Shown here: positions 7,981 to 16,003 of the stretch, piece after piece | Position numbering within the stretch: the stretch's first letter is position 1 | Layout of the letters: every line of letters begins with the position of its first letter | Assembly (NCBI RefSeq): GCF_000760935.2 | Contig: NZ_CP049744.1 | Coordinates: 744,001-808,000 of the forward strand | DNA: 64,000 bases | Reading direction: 5' to 3' | DNA from: Rhodococcoides fascians A25f | Lineage (GTDB): Bacteria; Actinomycetota; Actinomycetes; Mycobacteriales; Mycobacteriaceae | Translations under genes and position numbers: made by a program | The notes under the pieces: generated by a model | Told to the model about the DNA's origin: nothing | What the model saw: the letters and a program-made list of their open reading frames with translations, nothing else | Databases searched by the model: none

Positions 7981-8895
7981 TCAGAGCAGGGTCTGCGCAC
8001 GTCCGGTGATGGTGCTCAATGCTGTCGACCAGGCCCGGTTCTTCGGGTCGAGGAACGCGCCGTGGCCGGCTCCGGGCAGTACGACGAGTTCGGTGTCGGT
8101 GCTGCCCGCCTTGGTCGCTGCATCGACGTAAACGCGACTCTGATTGACCGACACCGTCTGATCGGCGTCACCGTGCAGCGCAGTCAGCGGAACGTCGAGG
8201 GGGAGATATTCGATGGGCGACGCGATCTTGTAGCGGCCCGGTACCTCGTTCGGCATGCCGCCGAGGAAGACCGGCACGAACTTGTCGTTTCCGAGTGTGG
8301 CCGCCCGCTTCATGTCGAACACGCCGGCCATGATGGTGGCGCTACGCGGCTTGATCTTCGGTTCCGCTCCCGGCGCGTCGACGGGCATCAGGTGTCGAGC
8401 GGCCACCCATGCGGCCAGCTGACCGCCGGCCGAGTGCCCGGCGACGTGGACGCGATCGAGATCGAGCCTCCCGCCTGCTGCGTCCTGTACGACGGTGGCC
8501 AGCGCCTCGGTGGCGTCGTCGACGTCGGAGAGAGTGTTGGCCCAGTTGTTCGGCCCGCGCCGATATTCGACGTTCCAGACGGCGATGCCTTCGTCGGCGA
8601 TGGCCGCCGACATCTGCTCGAAGTACGACAGGTCGAGATCTTCCTGCCATCCGCCTCCGTGAATCATCACCACCACCGGGAGTGAGGTGGCGTTGTTGTC
8701 GGGGAGGTAGAGATCGCCGATGTTGTCCGGATCGTATCCGTACTTCAATCGGACGGGATCGCCGACAGGGCCCGAGACCGGTTGCAGCGCAGCCGAATAC
8801 GTCTCGGCCGTACTCGGTGAGGAATCGGTGTCGGTGGAGCTGCAGCCGACCAGCGCCACCGCGAGCAGGCCGGAGAGGAAGTGACGACGGTTCAC
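7981..8895 (-). CDS. alpha/beta-hydrolase (esterase-type) lipoprotein
   Basis: A 304-residue exported esterase/lipase-like protein. The N-terminus has RR at residues 3-4 followed by HFLSG, which resembles a Tat signal, and a lipobox LVGC with Cys18. The oxyanion-hole motif HGGGW, nucleophile elbow GHSAGG, acid segment HGDADQ and final His in GAGHGAF make the catalytic triad plausible. The GTG start at 8895 overlaps the stop of the upstream PHP gene by 4 bp (GTGA), so the two are translationally coupled. The substrate is unknown. Confidence 0.85.
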   Translation of the reverse strand: MNRRHFLSGLLAVALVGCSSTDTDSSPSTAETYSAALQPVSGPVGDPVRLKYGYDPDNIGDLYLPDNNATSLPVVVMIHGGGWQEDLDLSYFEQMSAAIADEGIAVWNVEYRRGPNNWANTLSDVDDATEALATVVQDAAGGRLDLDRVHVAGHSAGGQLAAWVAARHLMPVDAPGAEPKIKPRSATIMAGVFDMKRAATLGNDKFVPVFLGGMPNEVPGRYKIASPIEYLPLDVPLTALHGDADQTVSVNQSRVYVDAATKAGSTDTELVVLPGAGHGAFLDPKNRAWSTALSTITGRAQTLL

Positions 8896-9911
8896 GCGCG
8901 GCGATCCGTCCAATCGAGCAGTTCGTCGAGCGGCCAGGTGTTGATCACTCGCTCCGCGGGCACACCGCGGGCCTCGGCGCGGATACAGCCGTACCCCTGC
9001 CAGTCGAGCTGGCCTGGTGCGTGCGCATCGGTGTCGATGGAGAACAGGCACTCGCGTTCGAGCGCGATGTCGATGAGGCGCTCGGGTGGATCCTGTCGTT
9101 CGGGTCGGGCGTTGATCTCCACTGCGGTGCCGAATTGGCGGCAGCCCTCGAACACCACGGGCGCGTCGAACGTCGATTCGGGCCTGGTGCCGCGACCGCC
9201 CTCGACGAGCCGTCCGGTGCAGTGGCCGAGGACGTCGACGTGCGGGTTCGCGATGGCGGTGACCATGCGTTTGGTCATCGCCTTCGAATCGGCACGGAGG
9301 TTGGAGTGCACGCTCGCCACCACAACGTCCAGTTCGGCGAGCAGGCCTTCGTCCTGGTCGAGTGACCCGTCGTCCAGGATGTCGACCTCTATCCCGGTGA
9401 GGATGCGGAACGGTGCGAGCCGTTCGTTGAGTTCGGCGACGATGTCGAGTTGGGCGCGCAGACGCTCGGCGGTGAGGCCGTTCGCTACCTTCAGGCGCGG
9501 GGAGTGATCGGTCAGCGCGCAGTACTCGTGGCCGAGCCTGGCCGCGGTGCGCATCATCTCCTCGATGGGGCTACCGCCGTCGGACCAGCTGGAATGGGTG
9601 TGCAGATCACCCCTGAGCGCAGCGCGGAGGGCATTGTTGCCGATGGGTTCGGCAGCGTTTCGTTGCTCGGCCAGATAATCCGGGACGTCCTGCGCCAGAG
9701 CCTGACGGATAATCAGCGAGGTCTTGGCTCCGATGCCGGCCAGCGAGGACCAGCTGTCGGCCTTCTCGTGCTCGGATCGTTGTGCAGGACCGAGAGATTC
9801 GACGACATCGGCGGCTCGCCGATAGGCCTTGACGCGGTGGGTGTCCGAGCGTGAGCGCTCAAGCCAGTACCCGATCTCTCGAAGTGCGTCCACCGGATCC
9901 ATGCGTTCCAT
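8892..9911 (-). CDS. PHP-domain metal-dependent hydrolase (PolX C-terminus-like)
   Basis: A 339-residue protein. The N-terminal ~85 residues are helical with a helix-hairpin-helix segment (SLAGIGAKTS), and the rest is a PHP domain with metal-ligand motifs GDLHTHS, LTDHS, a conserved VHSNLR and a final DTDAHA. The arrangement resembles the C-terminal part of PolX without its polymerase domain; such proteins are usually predicted phosphoesterases. The ATG at 9911 has a weak GACAGG motif upstream; a GTG at 9932 is an alternative. Coupled to the downstream esterase lipoprotein. Confidence 0.85.
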   Translation of the reverse strand: MERMDPVDALREIGYWLERSRSDTHRVKAYRRAADVVESLGPAQRSEHEKADSWSSLAGIGAKTSLIIRQALAQDVPDYLAEQRNAAEPIGNNALRAALRGDLHTHSSWSDGGSPIEEMMRTAARLGHEYCALTDHSPRLKVANGLTAERLRAQLDIVAELNERLAPFRILTGIEVDILDDGSLDQDEGLLAELDVVVASVHSNLRADSKAMTKRMVTAIANPHVDVLGHCTGRLVEGGRGTRPESTFDAPVVFEGCRQFGTAVEINARPERQDPPERLIDIALERECLFSIDTDAHAPGQLDWQGYGCIRAEARGVPAERVINTWPLDELLDWTDRRA

Positions 9912-10022
9912 TGTGCCTGTCGGTGCCGACACGTGTTCACGGGGTAAACGGACAAAACTCTCAGGGAGTTGCCAGGTCTCTCATCTCCCATGGGCTTGAA
10001 GCTGCAACTATCATCGGCGGTC

Positions 10023-10712
10023 ATGACCAAGAAATGGTGGATCGTAGGCGTGGTTGTCGTTGTGCTCGTGGCGCTCGGGCTGTACTTCGGGCCCAAGATC
10101 TACGCGTCGTTCCAAGAAGATGCCGCGCCAGCGGCGACCGTCGACACCTCGGGCGCGCAGGCCGCGACCACCGCGGATCTGAACGGAACATGGACCGTCA
10201 CCCCAGGTGACGCGTCGAACACCACCGCGGCGGGCTACACCGTCGACGAGGTTCTCAACGGCTCGGACGTGACCGTTGTCGGGTCGACGTCCGAGGTCAG
10301 CGGCTCGGTCACCATCGCAGACAACTCGTTGACCGCCGGTGAGGTTGTGGTGCAGACCAATTCGATCACCACCGACAGCGATCGTCGAGACAGCCAGTTC
10401 CGCGGCAACATCTTCGACACCGCGACGTATCCGACGGCGACGTTCACGATCGACTCGCCGATCGATCTGGCCGGCCTCCCCAAGGACGGAACCACCGAAA
10501 CCGTCACGGCCGAAGGCACATTGACGCTCAAGGATCAGACGCGACCCATCTCGGTGGAGATGCAGGTACTGCAATCCGGTGACACGCTCATCGCATCGGG
10601 TGCCATTCCGACGACGTGGGCCGATTACGGCGTCGAACCGCCGTCGCTCGGCTTCGTCACCGTCGAGGATTCGGGCACCGTCGACTTCCTCATCAATCTG
10701 AGTCGGCAGTAG
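10023..10712 (+). CDS. YceI-family protein with N-terminal membrane anchor
   Basis: A 229-residue protein. One hydrophobic helix (about residues 6-25) after MTKKWW acts as an uncleaved anchor or signal, followed by an Ala/Thr linker and a YceI-like lipocalin domain starting LNGTWTV and including DSQFRGNIFDT and YPTATFTI. YceI domains bind isoprenoid-type lipids. It probably sits on the outer face of the membrane. Its last 20 bp overlap the convergent sterol-desaturase-type gene. Confidence 0.88.
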   Translation: MTKKWWIVGVVVVVLVALGLYFGPKIYASFQEDAAPAATVDTSGAQAATTADLNGTWTVTPGDASNTTAAGYTVDEVLNGSDVTVVGSTSEVSGSVTIADNSLTAGEVVVQTNSITTDSDRRDSQFRGNIFDTATYPTATFTIDSPIDLAGLPKDGTTETVTAEGTLTLKDQTRPISVEMQVLQSGDTLIASGAIPTTWADYGVEPPSLGFVTVEDSGTVDFLINLSRQ

Positions 10713-11598
10713 CTCGTTCTCGTGGGGCCTGCGGCGTCCATCCCGGCGGTCCCACGAGGTATCCGACGCGTTCCTTCCATGACCGCGATGCCGCAACATC
10801 CCGTGCGATGTTGCGGTATTCGTGTGTCTGGAGGGTCCAGATGTTGAACGTGTCGACAGGCTTGGTCAATCCGTAGTTCGGCCGCTCCACCTCCTCGGCG
10901 TAGCTTCCGAACAGCCGATCCCAGATGATGAGAATTCCGCCGTAGTTCTTGTCGAGGTACTGCGGATCGCGGCCGTGATGGACGCGGTGATGCGAGGGCG
11001 TGTTGAAGACGTACTCGAACGGGCGTGGCAACCGGTCGATGCGCTCGGTGTGCACCCAGAACTGATAGACGAGGTTGATCGAGAATCCGACGAACACCAT
11101 CCACGGCGGCATGCCCAGCAGGGGGAGTGGCAGCCACATGATGACCTCGCCGCTGTTGTTCCACTTCTGTCGCAGCGCCGCGGCGAAGTTGAAGTACTCG
11201 CTCGAGTGGTGGGCTTGATGCGTCGCCCAGATGAGTCGAGTTCGATGCGCGATGCGGTGATATCCGTAGAAGAGCAGGTCGACGCCCAGGATCAGAATCA
11301 CCCAGGTGTACCAGGCGTCCGCGGGGAGGTGCCACGGCGCGACGTAGACATAGACGGCCGTGTAGCCGACCAACGCCAGCGCCTTCCACGCCGTGGTGGT
11401 CGCGATCGACACCAAGCCCATGCTCAGGCTGGCCCGCGCGTCCTTGCCGGAATAGCCGCCGCGTTCACCGTCTTCGAGCTTCGCGGCCGCGATCCATTCG
11501 ATCGTCAGGAGCAGCGCGAACGCGGGGATGGCCAGCGCGACGGGATCTCGCAGCGGTTCGGGTAGGGCATTCCACGCCGAACCGATCCAGTTGTCCAT
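10693..11598 (-). CDS. sterol desaturase / fatty acid hydroxylase family protein
   Basis: A 301-residue integral membrane di-iron oxygenase. Histidine boxes HRIAH (114-118), HQAHH (127-131) and the later HHRVHHG fit the family metal site, and at least four hydrophobic helices are visible. It likely hydroxylates or desaturates a membrane lipid; the substrate is unknown. Nothing in the neighbourhood indicates a pathway. The ATG at 11598 follows a GGAGGTT-type motif. Confidence 0.9.
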   Translation of the reverse strand: MDNWIGSAWNALPEPLRDPVALAIPAFALLLTIEWIAAAKLEDGERGGYSGKDARASLSMGLVSIATTTAWKALALVGYTAVYVYVAPWHLPADAWYTWVILILGVDLLFYGYHRIAHRTRLIWATHQAHHSSEYFNFAAALRQKWNNSGEVIMWLPLPLLGMPPWMVFVGFSINLVYQFWVHTERIDRLPRPFEYVFNTPSHHRVHHGRDPQYLDKNYGGILIIWDRLFGSYAEEVERPNYGLTKPVDTFNIWTLQTHEYRNIARDVAASRSWKERVGYLVGPPGWTPQAPRERATADSD

Positions 11599-11708
11599 CG
11601 AACCTCCCGCGTGACAGTAAGGGACTAAGTGTAACGCTGCCTGTCCGGCTTTCCCACGGCTCGTACCGTGGAAGGGCGCAACTGTCGGCCGAGAGAGCGG
11701 AGTCGGAC

Positions 11709-12344
11709 TTGTTGAAGAAAATCACGTCCATGATCGGGCAGGTGGGCGAGGCCGCGTTGGGTGTCGTCGGAATTCGGGTCGGCACCGAGGAGCCGCCGCA
11801 TACGAGCCGGCGACTGACCGATGCAGTGGAGATCCGTCGTTACGAACCACGGATCGCGGCGCAGACCACAGTCGACGCAGACGAGGAAGAGGCACGTCAA
11901 GAGGGTTTCCGTCGCCTGGCCCGGTACATTTTCGGTGGAAACGGGGGCAAGCAGAAGGTCGCGATGACCGCTCCCGTCAGTCAGTCGTCCGCAGGCTCCC
12001 AGAAGATCGCGATGACGGCTCCCGTGTCGAGCACGCCCGGCAGCGACGGCTGGGTCGTTCGGTTCTTCATGCCGTCGAAGTGGACGATGGACACACTGCC
12101 GAAGCCCGACGACGACCGCGTGACGTTGACGTCGGTTCCGGCGGAGACGGTGGCCGTGCTGCGTTTCAGCGGTGGGCGCGGCCGAGACGACGTCGAACCG
12201 CAGATGGCGGCGTTGACCGCAGCGCTGCGCGCACACGGCATCGAGATGCTGGGTGAGCCGATGACCTGGTTCTACGATCCGCCCTGGACCGTGGCACCAC
12301 TGCGGCGCAACGAGGTGGTCGTGGTGGTACCGGACGGTTCCTGA
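11709..12344 (+). CDS. SOUL family heme-binding protein
   Basis: A 211-residue protein with SOUL-family signatures: EIRRYEPR, QEGFRRLARYIFGGN, and the repeated KVAMTAPV/KIAMTAPV segments. SOUL proteins bind heme or porphyrin. The predicted start is TTG at 11709, with GAGAGCGGAG upstream; an ATG at 11730 would remove only seven residues. No transmembrane segment. Single gene between a divergent desaturase and an Rrf2 regulator. Confidence 0.88.
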   Translation: MLKKITSMIGQVGEAALGVVGIRVGTEEPPHTSRRLTDAVEIRRYEPRIAAQTTVDADEEEARQEGFRRLARYIFGGNGGKQKVAMTAPVSQSSAGSQKIAMTAPVSSTPGSDGWVVRFFMPSKWTMDTLPKPDDDRVTLTSVPAETVAVLRFSGGRGRDDVEPQMAALTAALRAHGIEMLGEPMTWFYDPPWTVAPLRRNEVVVVVPDGS

Positions 12345-12363
12345 CGGTCGACTGCTCGCTAAT

Positions 12364-12384
12364 TTCCTACCGAAATGATAGGAA
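12364..12384. promoter_or_regulatory. candidate Rrf2 operator
   Basis: Inverted repeat TTCCTA (12364-12369) and TAGGAA (12379-12384) with a 9-bp spacer, ending 6 bp before the GTG start of the Rrf2 gene. Placement suggests autoregulation. The right half also supplies the AGGA ribosome-binding site. Confidence 0.5.
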
Positions 12385-12390
12385 TTGACG

Positions 12391-12849
12391 GTGCACATCA
12401 CGGCGAGGGCGGACTATGCGGTGCGGACGCTCATCGAACTGGCGGCGGTCGACGGGCAGGGCCCCGCGAAAGCCGAGGCGCTGGCCGCTGCGCAAGGTAT
12501 ACCGCACAAGTTTCTCGAATCGGTGCTCTCGGATCTGCGTCGCGCGGATCTGGTCTGCAGCCGGCGGGGGCCGGACGGCGGCTATTGGTTGGCGCGGGAG
12601 GCGTCGGACATTTCCGTTGCCGATGTGATCAGGGCCGTCGAGGGGCCGCTGGCGTCGGTGCGTGGTCAACGGCCCGAGGACGCGGAGTATGCAGGCCCGG
12701 CCGAGCCGCTCACCCGGGTGTGGCTGGCGGTGCGCGTCAATCTGCGCGCGGTGCTCGAGGCGGTGTCGCTGGCGGATATCGTCGAGGACGATCTGCCGGG
12801 CTTTGTGAAAGAGCTGGTCAGCGAGCCGACGGCATGGGCTCGCCGATGA
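12391..12849 (+). CDS. Rrf2-family transcriptional regulator
   Basis: A 152-residue winged-helix regulator beginning with the family N-terminus HITARADYAVRTL and carrying the wing segment RGPDGGYWLAR. Only one cysteine is present (in VCSRR), so the three-cysteine Fe-S cluster of IscR/NsrR is absent and the signal must be something else. The GTG at 12391 is preferred to the TTG two codons earlier because AGGA lies 8 bp upstream. The gene is single and its own promoter contains a dyad. Confidence 0.88.
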   Translation: MHITARADYAVRTLIELAAVDGQGPAKAEALAAAQGIPHKFLESVLSDLRRADLVCSRRGPDGGYWLAREASDISVADVIRAVEGPLASVRGQRPEDAEYAGPAEPLTRVWLAVRVNLRAVLEAVSLADIVEDDLPGFVKELVSEPTAWARR

Positions 12850-12891
12850 TCTGAGTCACACCGGCGGTCAGGTGTGGCGGGATCGACAATA

Positions 12892-12925
12892 TTGCACGTC
12901 TCTGCAAACTTGCAGAAGCGTGCAA
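12892..12925. promoter_or_regulatory. operator palindrome of the TetR/MmpL operon
   Basis: A 34-bp nested palindrome. The outer arms are TTGCACG (12892-12898) and CGTGCAA (12919-12925), and the inner repeat is CTGCAA-AC-TTGCAG. Fourteen of 16 half-site positions pair. It sits 20 bp before the GTG start of the TetR gene, as expected for autorepression. Confidence 0.75.
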
Positions 12926-12944
12926 GTTCCGTACTTTGGTACTC

Positions 12945-13619
12945 GTGACTTCCCCGACGGGCCTTCGTGATCTCAAGAAGGCCGCTACCCGCGACGCTCT
13001 CGGTCTGGCGGCCGTGCGTCTGGGAAAGCAGCACGGCTTCGACGCGGTCACCGCCGACGCCATCGCGCACGAAGCGGGAGTCTCCACCCGCACGTTCCAC
13101 AACTACTTCTCCAACAAGGAAGAAGCGGTTCTGCACCACATCGAGGTCTCGGCACTCGAATGGTTCGAGCTGCTGCGTGCGCGGCCGTCGACGGAGCCGA
13201 TCTGGGACTCGTTGCGGCACATAGCAATCAACCTTGTCGCTGATCCCGGCAGGGACCTGGAAGATACCTTCGCTGCGGCCCGCCTCATCGAGGCCAACCC
13301 CGCGTTGATGGCCCGCAAGCTCGAAATGCATCACTCCCTGACCCGCAAACTCGGCGAGGCCATCGCCGAGCGAACCGGAACGGATATCGACACCGACCTG
13401 TACCCGAACCTGCTGCAAATGGCCGTCGGTGGTGCCGTGACGTCCGCACTGAACATCTGGATCACCGACCCCTCGGGTGCGTCGACACCGAAGGCCCTCA
13501 TCGAAGAGGCCTTCGACCAACTCCGAGCAGGACTGCCCGAGCCCAAGGGTCGTTCCGCAGGCTCCACTCCCGAACCCGAACCTCACCCCCACACGTCCGA
13601 ACACAACCGAGGAGCTTGA
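12945..13619 (+). CDS. TetR-family regulator of the adjacent MmpL transporter
   Basis: A 224-residue regulator. The N-terminal helix-turn-helix includes VTADAIAHEAGVSTRTFHNYFSNKEEAV (about residues 35-62), and the C-terminal ligand domain ends in a Pro-rich tail. GTG 12945 is chosen because the operator palindrome lies directly upstream; a TTG three codons earlier is possible. The MmpL gene starts 3 bp after the stop, so regulator and transporter form one operon. Confidence 0.9.
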   Translation: MTSPTGLRDLKKAATRDALGLAAVRLGKQHGFDAVTADAIAHEAGVSTRTFHNYFSNKEEAVLHHIEVSALEWFELLRARPSTEPIWDSLRHIAINLVADPGRDLEDTFAAARLIEANPALMARKLEMHHSLTRKLGEAIAERTGTDIDTDLYPNLLQMAVGGAVTSALNIWITDPSGASTPKALIEEAFDQLRAGLPEPKGRSAGSTPEPEPHPHTSEHNRGA

Positions 13620-13621
13620 CA

Positions 13622-15910
13622 GTGGCCACCTATCTCTACCGAATCGGAAGATTCGCGTACCGACGCAAGGGCATCGTCCTCGGACTGTGGCTGGCGATTC
13701 TGGTCCTCGCCGGAGTGGGCGCGGCGACGCTGTCCGGTCCCACCGCGAACTCGTTCAGCATCCCGGGTACACCCGCGCAGGCTGCACTGGACCTGCAGTC
13801 CGAGCGCTTCGGCACCGCCGAGGATCCGCTGACCGCGGTCAGCGCCGAGTACGTGTTCCAGGCACCCGACGGGCAGTCGCTGGACACTCCGCAGTACACC
13901 TCGGCGATCGACGCCACCATCGCCGAGATCGAGAAGGTCGACGCCGCCAAACCCGCCGAAGGTGGTCAGCCGCTGGCGAATCCGGTTGCAGCCAACCAGT
14001 CGATCATCGAGCGATACACCCAGGCGGCAACGGACGCGGGCACTCCCGCAGACCAGGTAGCAGCCGACGCAGCGGCCACCTCCCCGCTCAGCCCCAACGG
14101 CAACGTCGGCACGATCACCGTGCCGATCAACGTCGAACTCGCCGACGTCACCGACCAGATCCGCACCCAGCTCGACGAGGCGGCACAGCCCGCTCGTGAC
14201 GCCGGACTGACCGTCCTCCTCGGCGGTACCGTCGCGCAGGAGAACGTCTCGCCCGGTGGCAGTTCGGAAATCGTGGGCCTCGCCGTCGCCGCCGTCGTGC
14301 TGCTCATCATGTTCGGATCCGCTGCGGCTGCCAGCCTGCCGCTCATCACCGCCATCGTCGGAATCGGTATCTCGAGCCTCGCGATCACCACGGCGTCCGG
14401 CTTCGCGAGCCTGTCGTCGTTCACTCCGGTGCTCGCGATCATGATCGGCCTGGCCGTCGCGATCGACTACTCCCTGTTCATCCTCGCCCGCTACCGACAC
14501 GAGCTGACGCTCACCGACAACCGCGAGGAAGCCGTCGGACGGTCTGTGGGAACGGCGGGATCGGCCGTGGTGTTCGCCGGTGCTACGGTGCTCATCGCCC
14601 TCGTGGCACTCCGAGTGGTCGGCATTCCGTTCCTGTCGCAGATGGGTCTCGCCGCAGGTTTTGCAGTGTTCGTCGCGGTACTGATCGCGCTCACCTTCCT
14701 GCCGGCGATGCTCGGTCTGTACAAGGGCAAGGCCTTCGCAGGCAAGATCAAGTTCGTCAACACCACCGACCCGGAAGACCCCAACGCCACCCCCACCAAC
14801 GGACTGCGTTGGGCTCGGTTCCTGGTCAAGAGGCCCGCACTGGGACTGATCGGCGGCATCGTCCTGCTCGGCGTCATCGCAGGACCCACCACCGGTCTGT
14901 CGTTGGCACTGCCGTCCACCGCTACCGCCGACCCGTCGACGCCCGCCCGTCAGGCCTACGACATCGTCGACGAGGGCTTCGGGCCGGGACGCAACGGCCC
15001 ACTACTGGTCATCGCCGACGCGTCCAACGTCGCCGAGGCCGATCGGACGGCGTCGTTCGGCAAGGTCGTCGAGACCATCACCGGGCAATCCGACGTGACC
15101 AACGCCCAGATCATCGCCGTCAACCAGGCCGGCGACACCGCACAGATCCTGGTCACCCCGTCGTCCTCGCCGAACAGTGAGCAGACGAAGAACCTCGTGG
15201 CGAATCTGCGCGACGCCGAACCCGGCGTCGTGGCCAGCGACGGCGTCTCCTACGGAGTCACCGGTCAGACGGCACTCGAACTGGACGTCTCGGAACGACT
15301 GCAGGACGCGTTGATCCCGTACCTCGCAGTGGTGGTCGGCCTGGCATTCGTACTGCTGATGCTGGTGTTCCGCTCCATCCTGGTGCCGCTCACCGCAACG
15401 CTCGGGTTCCTGCTCAGCGTGCTCGCGACCTTCGGTGCCACGGTGTTCATCTTCCAAGAGGGTGGACTCGGCCTGATCTCCAACCCGCAGCCGATCGTCA
15501 GCTTCATGCCGATCTTCCTCATCGGTGTGGTGTTCGGTCTCGCGATGGATTACCAGGTGTTCCTCGTCTCGCGTATGCGTGAGGAGTTCGTGCACGGCGC
15601 GGCCGCCAAGGATGCCGTCGTCAACGGTTTCAAGTACGGCGCACGCGTGGTCACCTCGGCCGCAGTCATCATGATCTCGGTGTTCGCTGCGTTCATCGCC
15701 GAGCCGGACTCGTTCATCAAGTCCATCGGCTTCGCGCTCGCCGCTGCCGTGTTCTTCGACGCGTTCGTCGTGCGCATGGTGCTGATTCCGTCGGTGATGG
15801 CGCTGCTGGGCGACAAGGCCTGGTGGCTGCCGAAGTGGCTGGACAAGATCCTGCCCAACGTGGACATCGAAGGTGCCAAGCTGAAGACGGCTCCGGAGAA
15901 GACCCTGTAG
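13622..15910 (+). CDS. MMPL/RND-family transporter
   Basis: A 762-residue RND-type exporter with two MMPL halves: TM1 at about 20-40, a periplasmic domain, helices at about 200-360, a second periplasmic domain and helices at about 555-745. The proton-relay Asp-Tyr pairs of mycobacterial MmpL proteins are present as D282-Y283 (AIDYSLFIL) and D643-Y644 (AMDYQVFLV). The GTG at 13622 has GAGGAG seven bases upstream. Likely exports a lipid or drug using the proton gradient, under the control of the preceding TetR. Confidence 0.93.
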   Translation: MATYLYRIGRFAYRRKGIVLGLWLAILVLAGVGAATLSGPTANSFSIPGTPAQAALDLQSERFGTAEDPLTAVSAEYVFQAPDGQSLDTPQYTSAIDATIAEIEKVDAAKPAEGGQPLANPVAANQSIIERYTQAATDAGTPADQVAADAAATSPLSPNGNVGTITVPINVELADVTDQIRTQLDEAAQPARDAGLTVLLGGTVAQENVSPGGSSEIVGLAVAAVVLLIMFGSAAAASLPLITAIVGIGISSLAITTASGFASLSSFTPVLAIMIGLAVAIDYSLFILARYRHELTLTDNREEAVGRSVGTAGSAVVFAGATVLIALVALRVVGIPFLSQMGLAAGFAVFVAVLIALTFLPAMLGLYKGKAFAGKIKFVNTTDPEDPNATPTNGLRWARFLVKRPALGLIGGIVLLGVIAGPTTGLSLALPSTATADPSTPARQAYDIVDEGFGPGRNGPLLVIADASNVAEADRTASFGKVVETITGQSDVTNAQIIAVNQAGDTAQILVTPSSSPNSEQTKNLVANLRDAEPGVVASDGVSYGVTGQTALELDVSERLQDALIPYLAVVVGLAFVLLMLVFRSILVPLTATLGFLLSVLATFGATVFIFQEGGLGLISNPQPIVSFMPIFLIGVVFGLAMDYQVFLVSRMREEFVHGAAAKDAVVNGFKYGARVVTSAAVIMISVFAAFIAEPDSFIKSIGFALAAAVFFDAFVVRMVLIPSVMALLGDKAWWLPKWLDKILPNVDIEGAKLKTAPEKTL

Positions 15911-15930
15911 TTCCAGGGCTGCACCCGGTC

Positions 15931-16000
15931 GGCCGAAGATTGCCCGCAACACTCGAAAAACGGAGAGACTGTCATCCATGTGTACGAGTAATCTTCGGCC
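15931..16000. promoter_or_regulatory. long-range inverted repeat before the second ABC operon
   Basis: GGCCGAAGATT (15931-15941) and its exact complement AATCTTCGGCC (15990-16000) flank 48 bp. The right arm ends 3 bp before the ATG of the next ABC gene, which lacks a visible Shine-Dalgarno sequence. It may be the terminator stem of the MmpL operon or a structure controlling the ABC start. Confidence 0.5.
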
Positions 16001-16003
16001 ATC

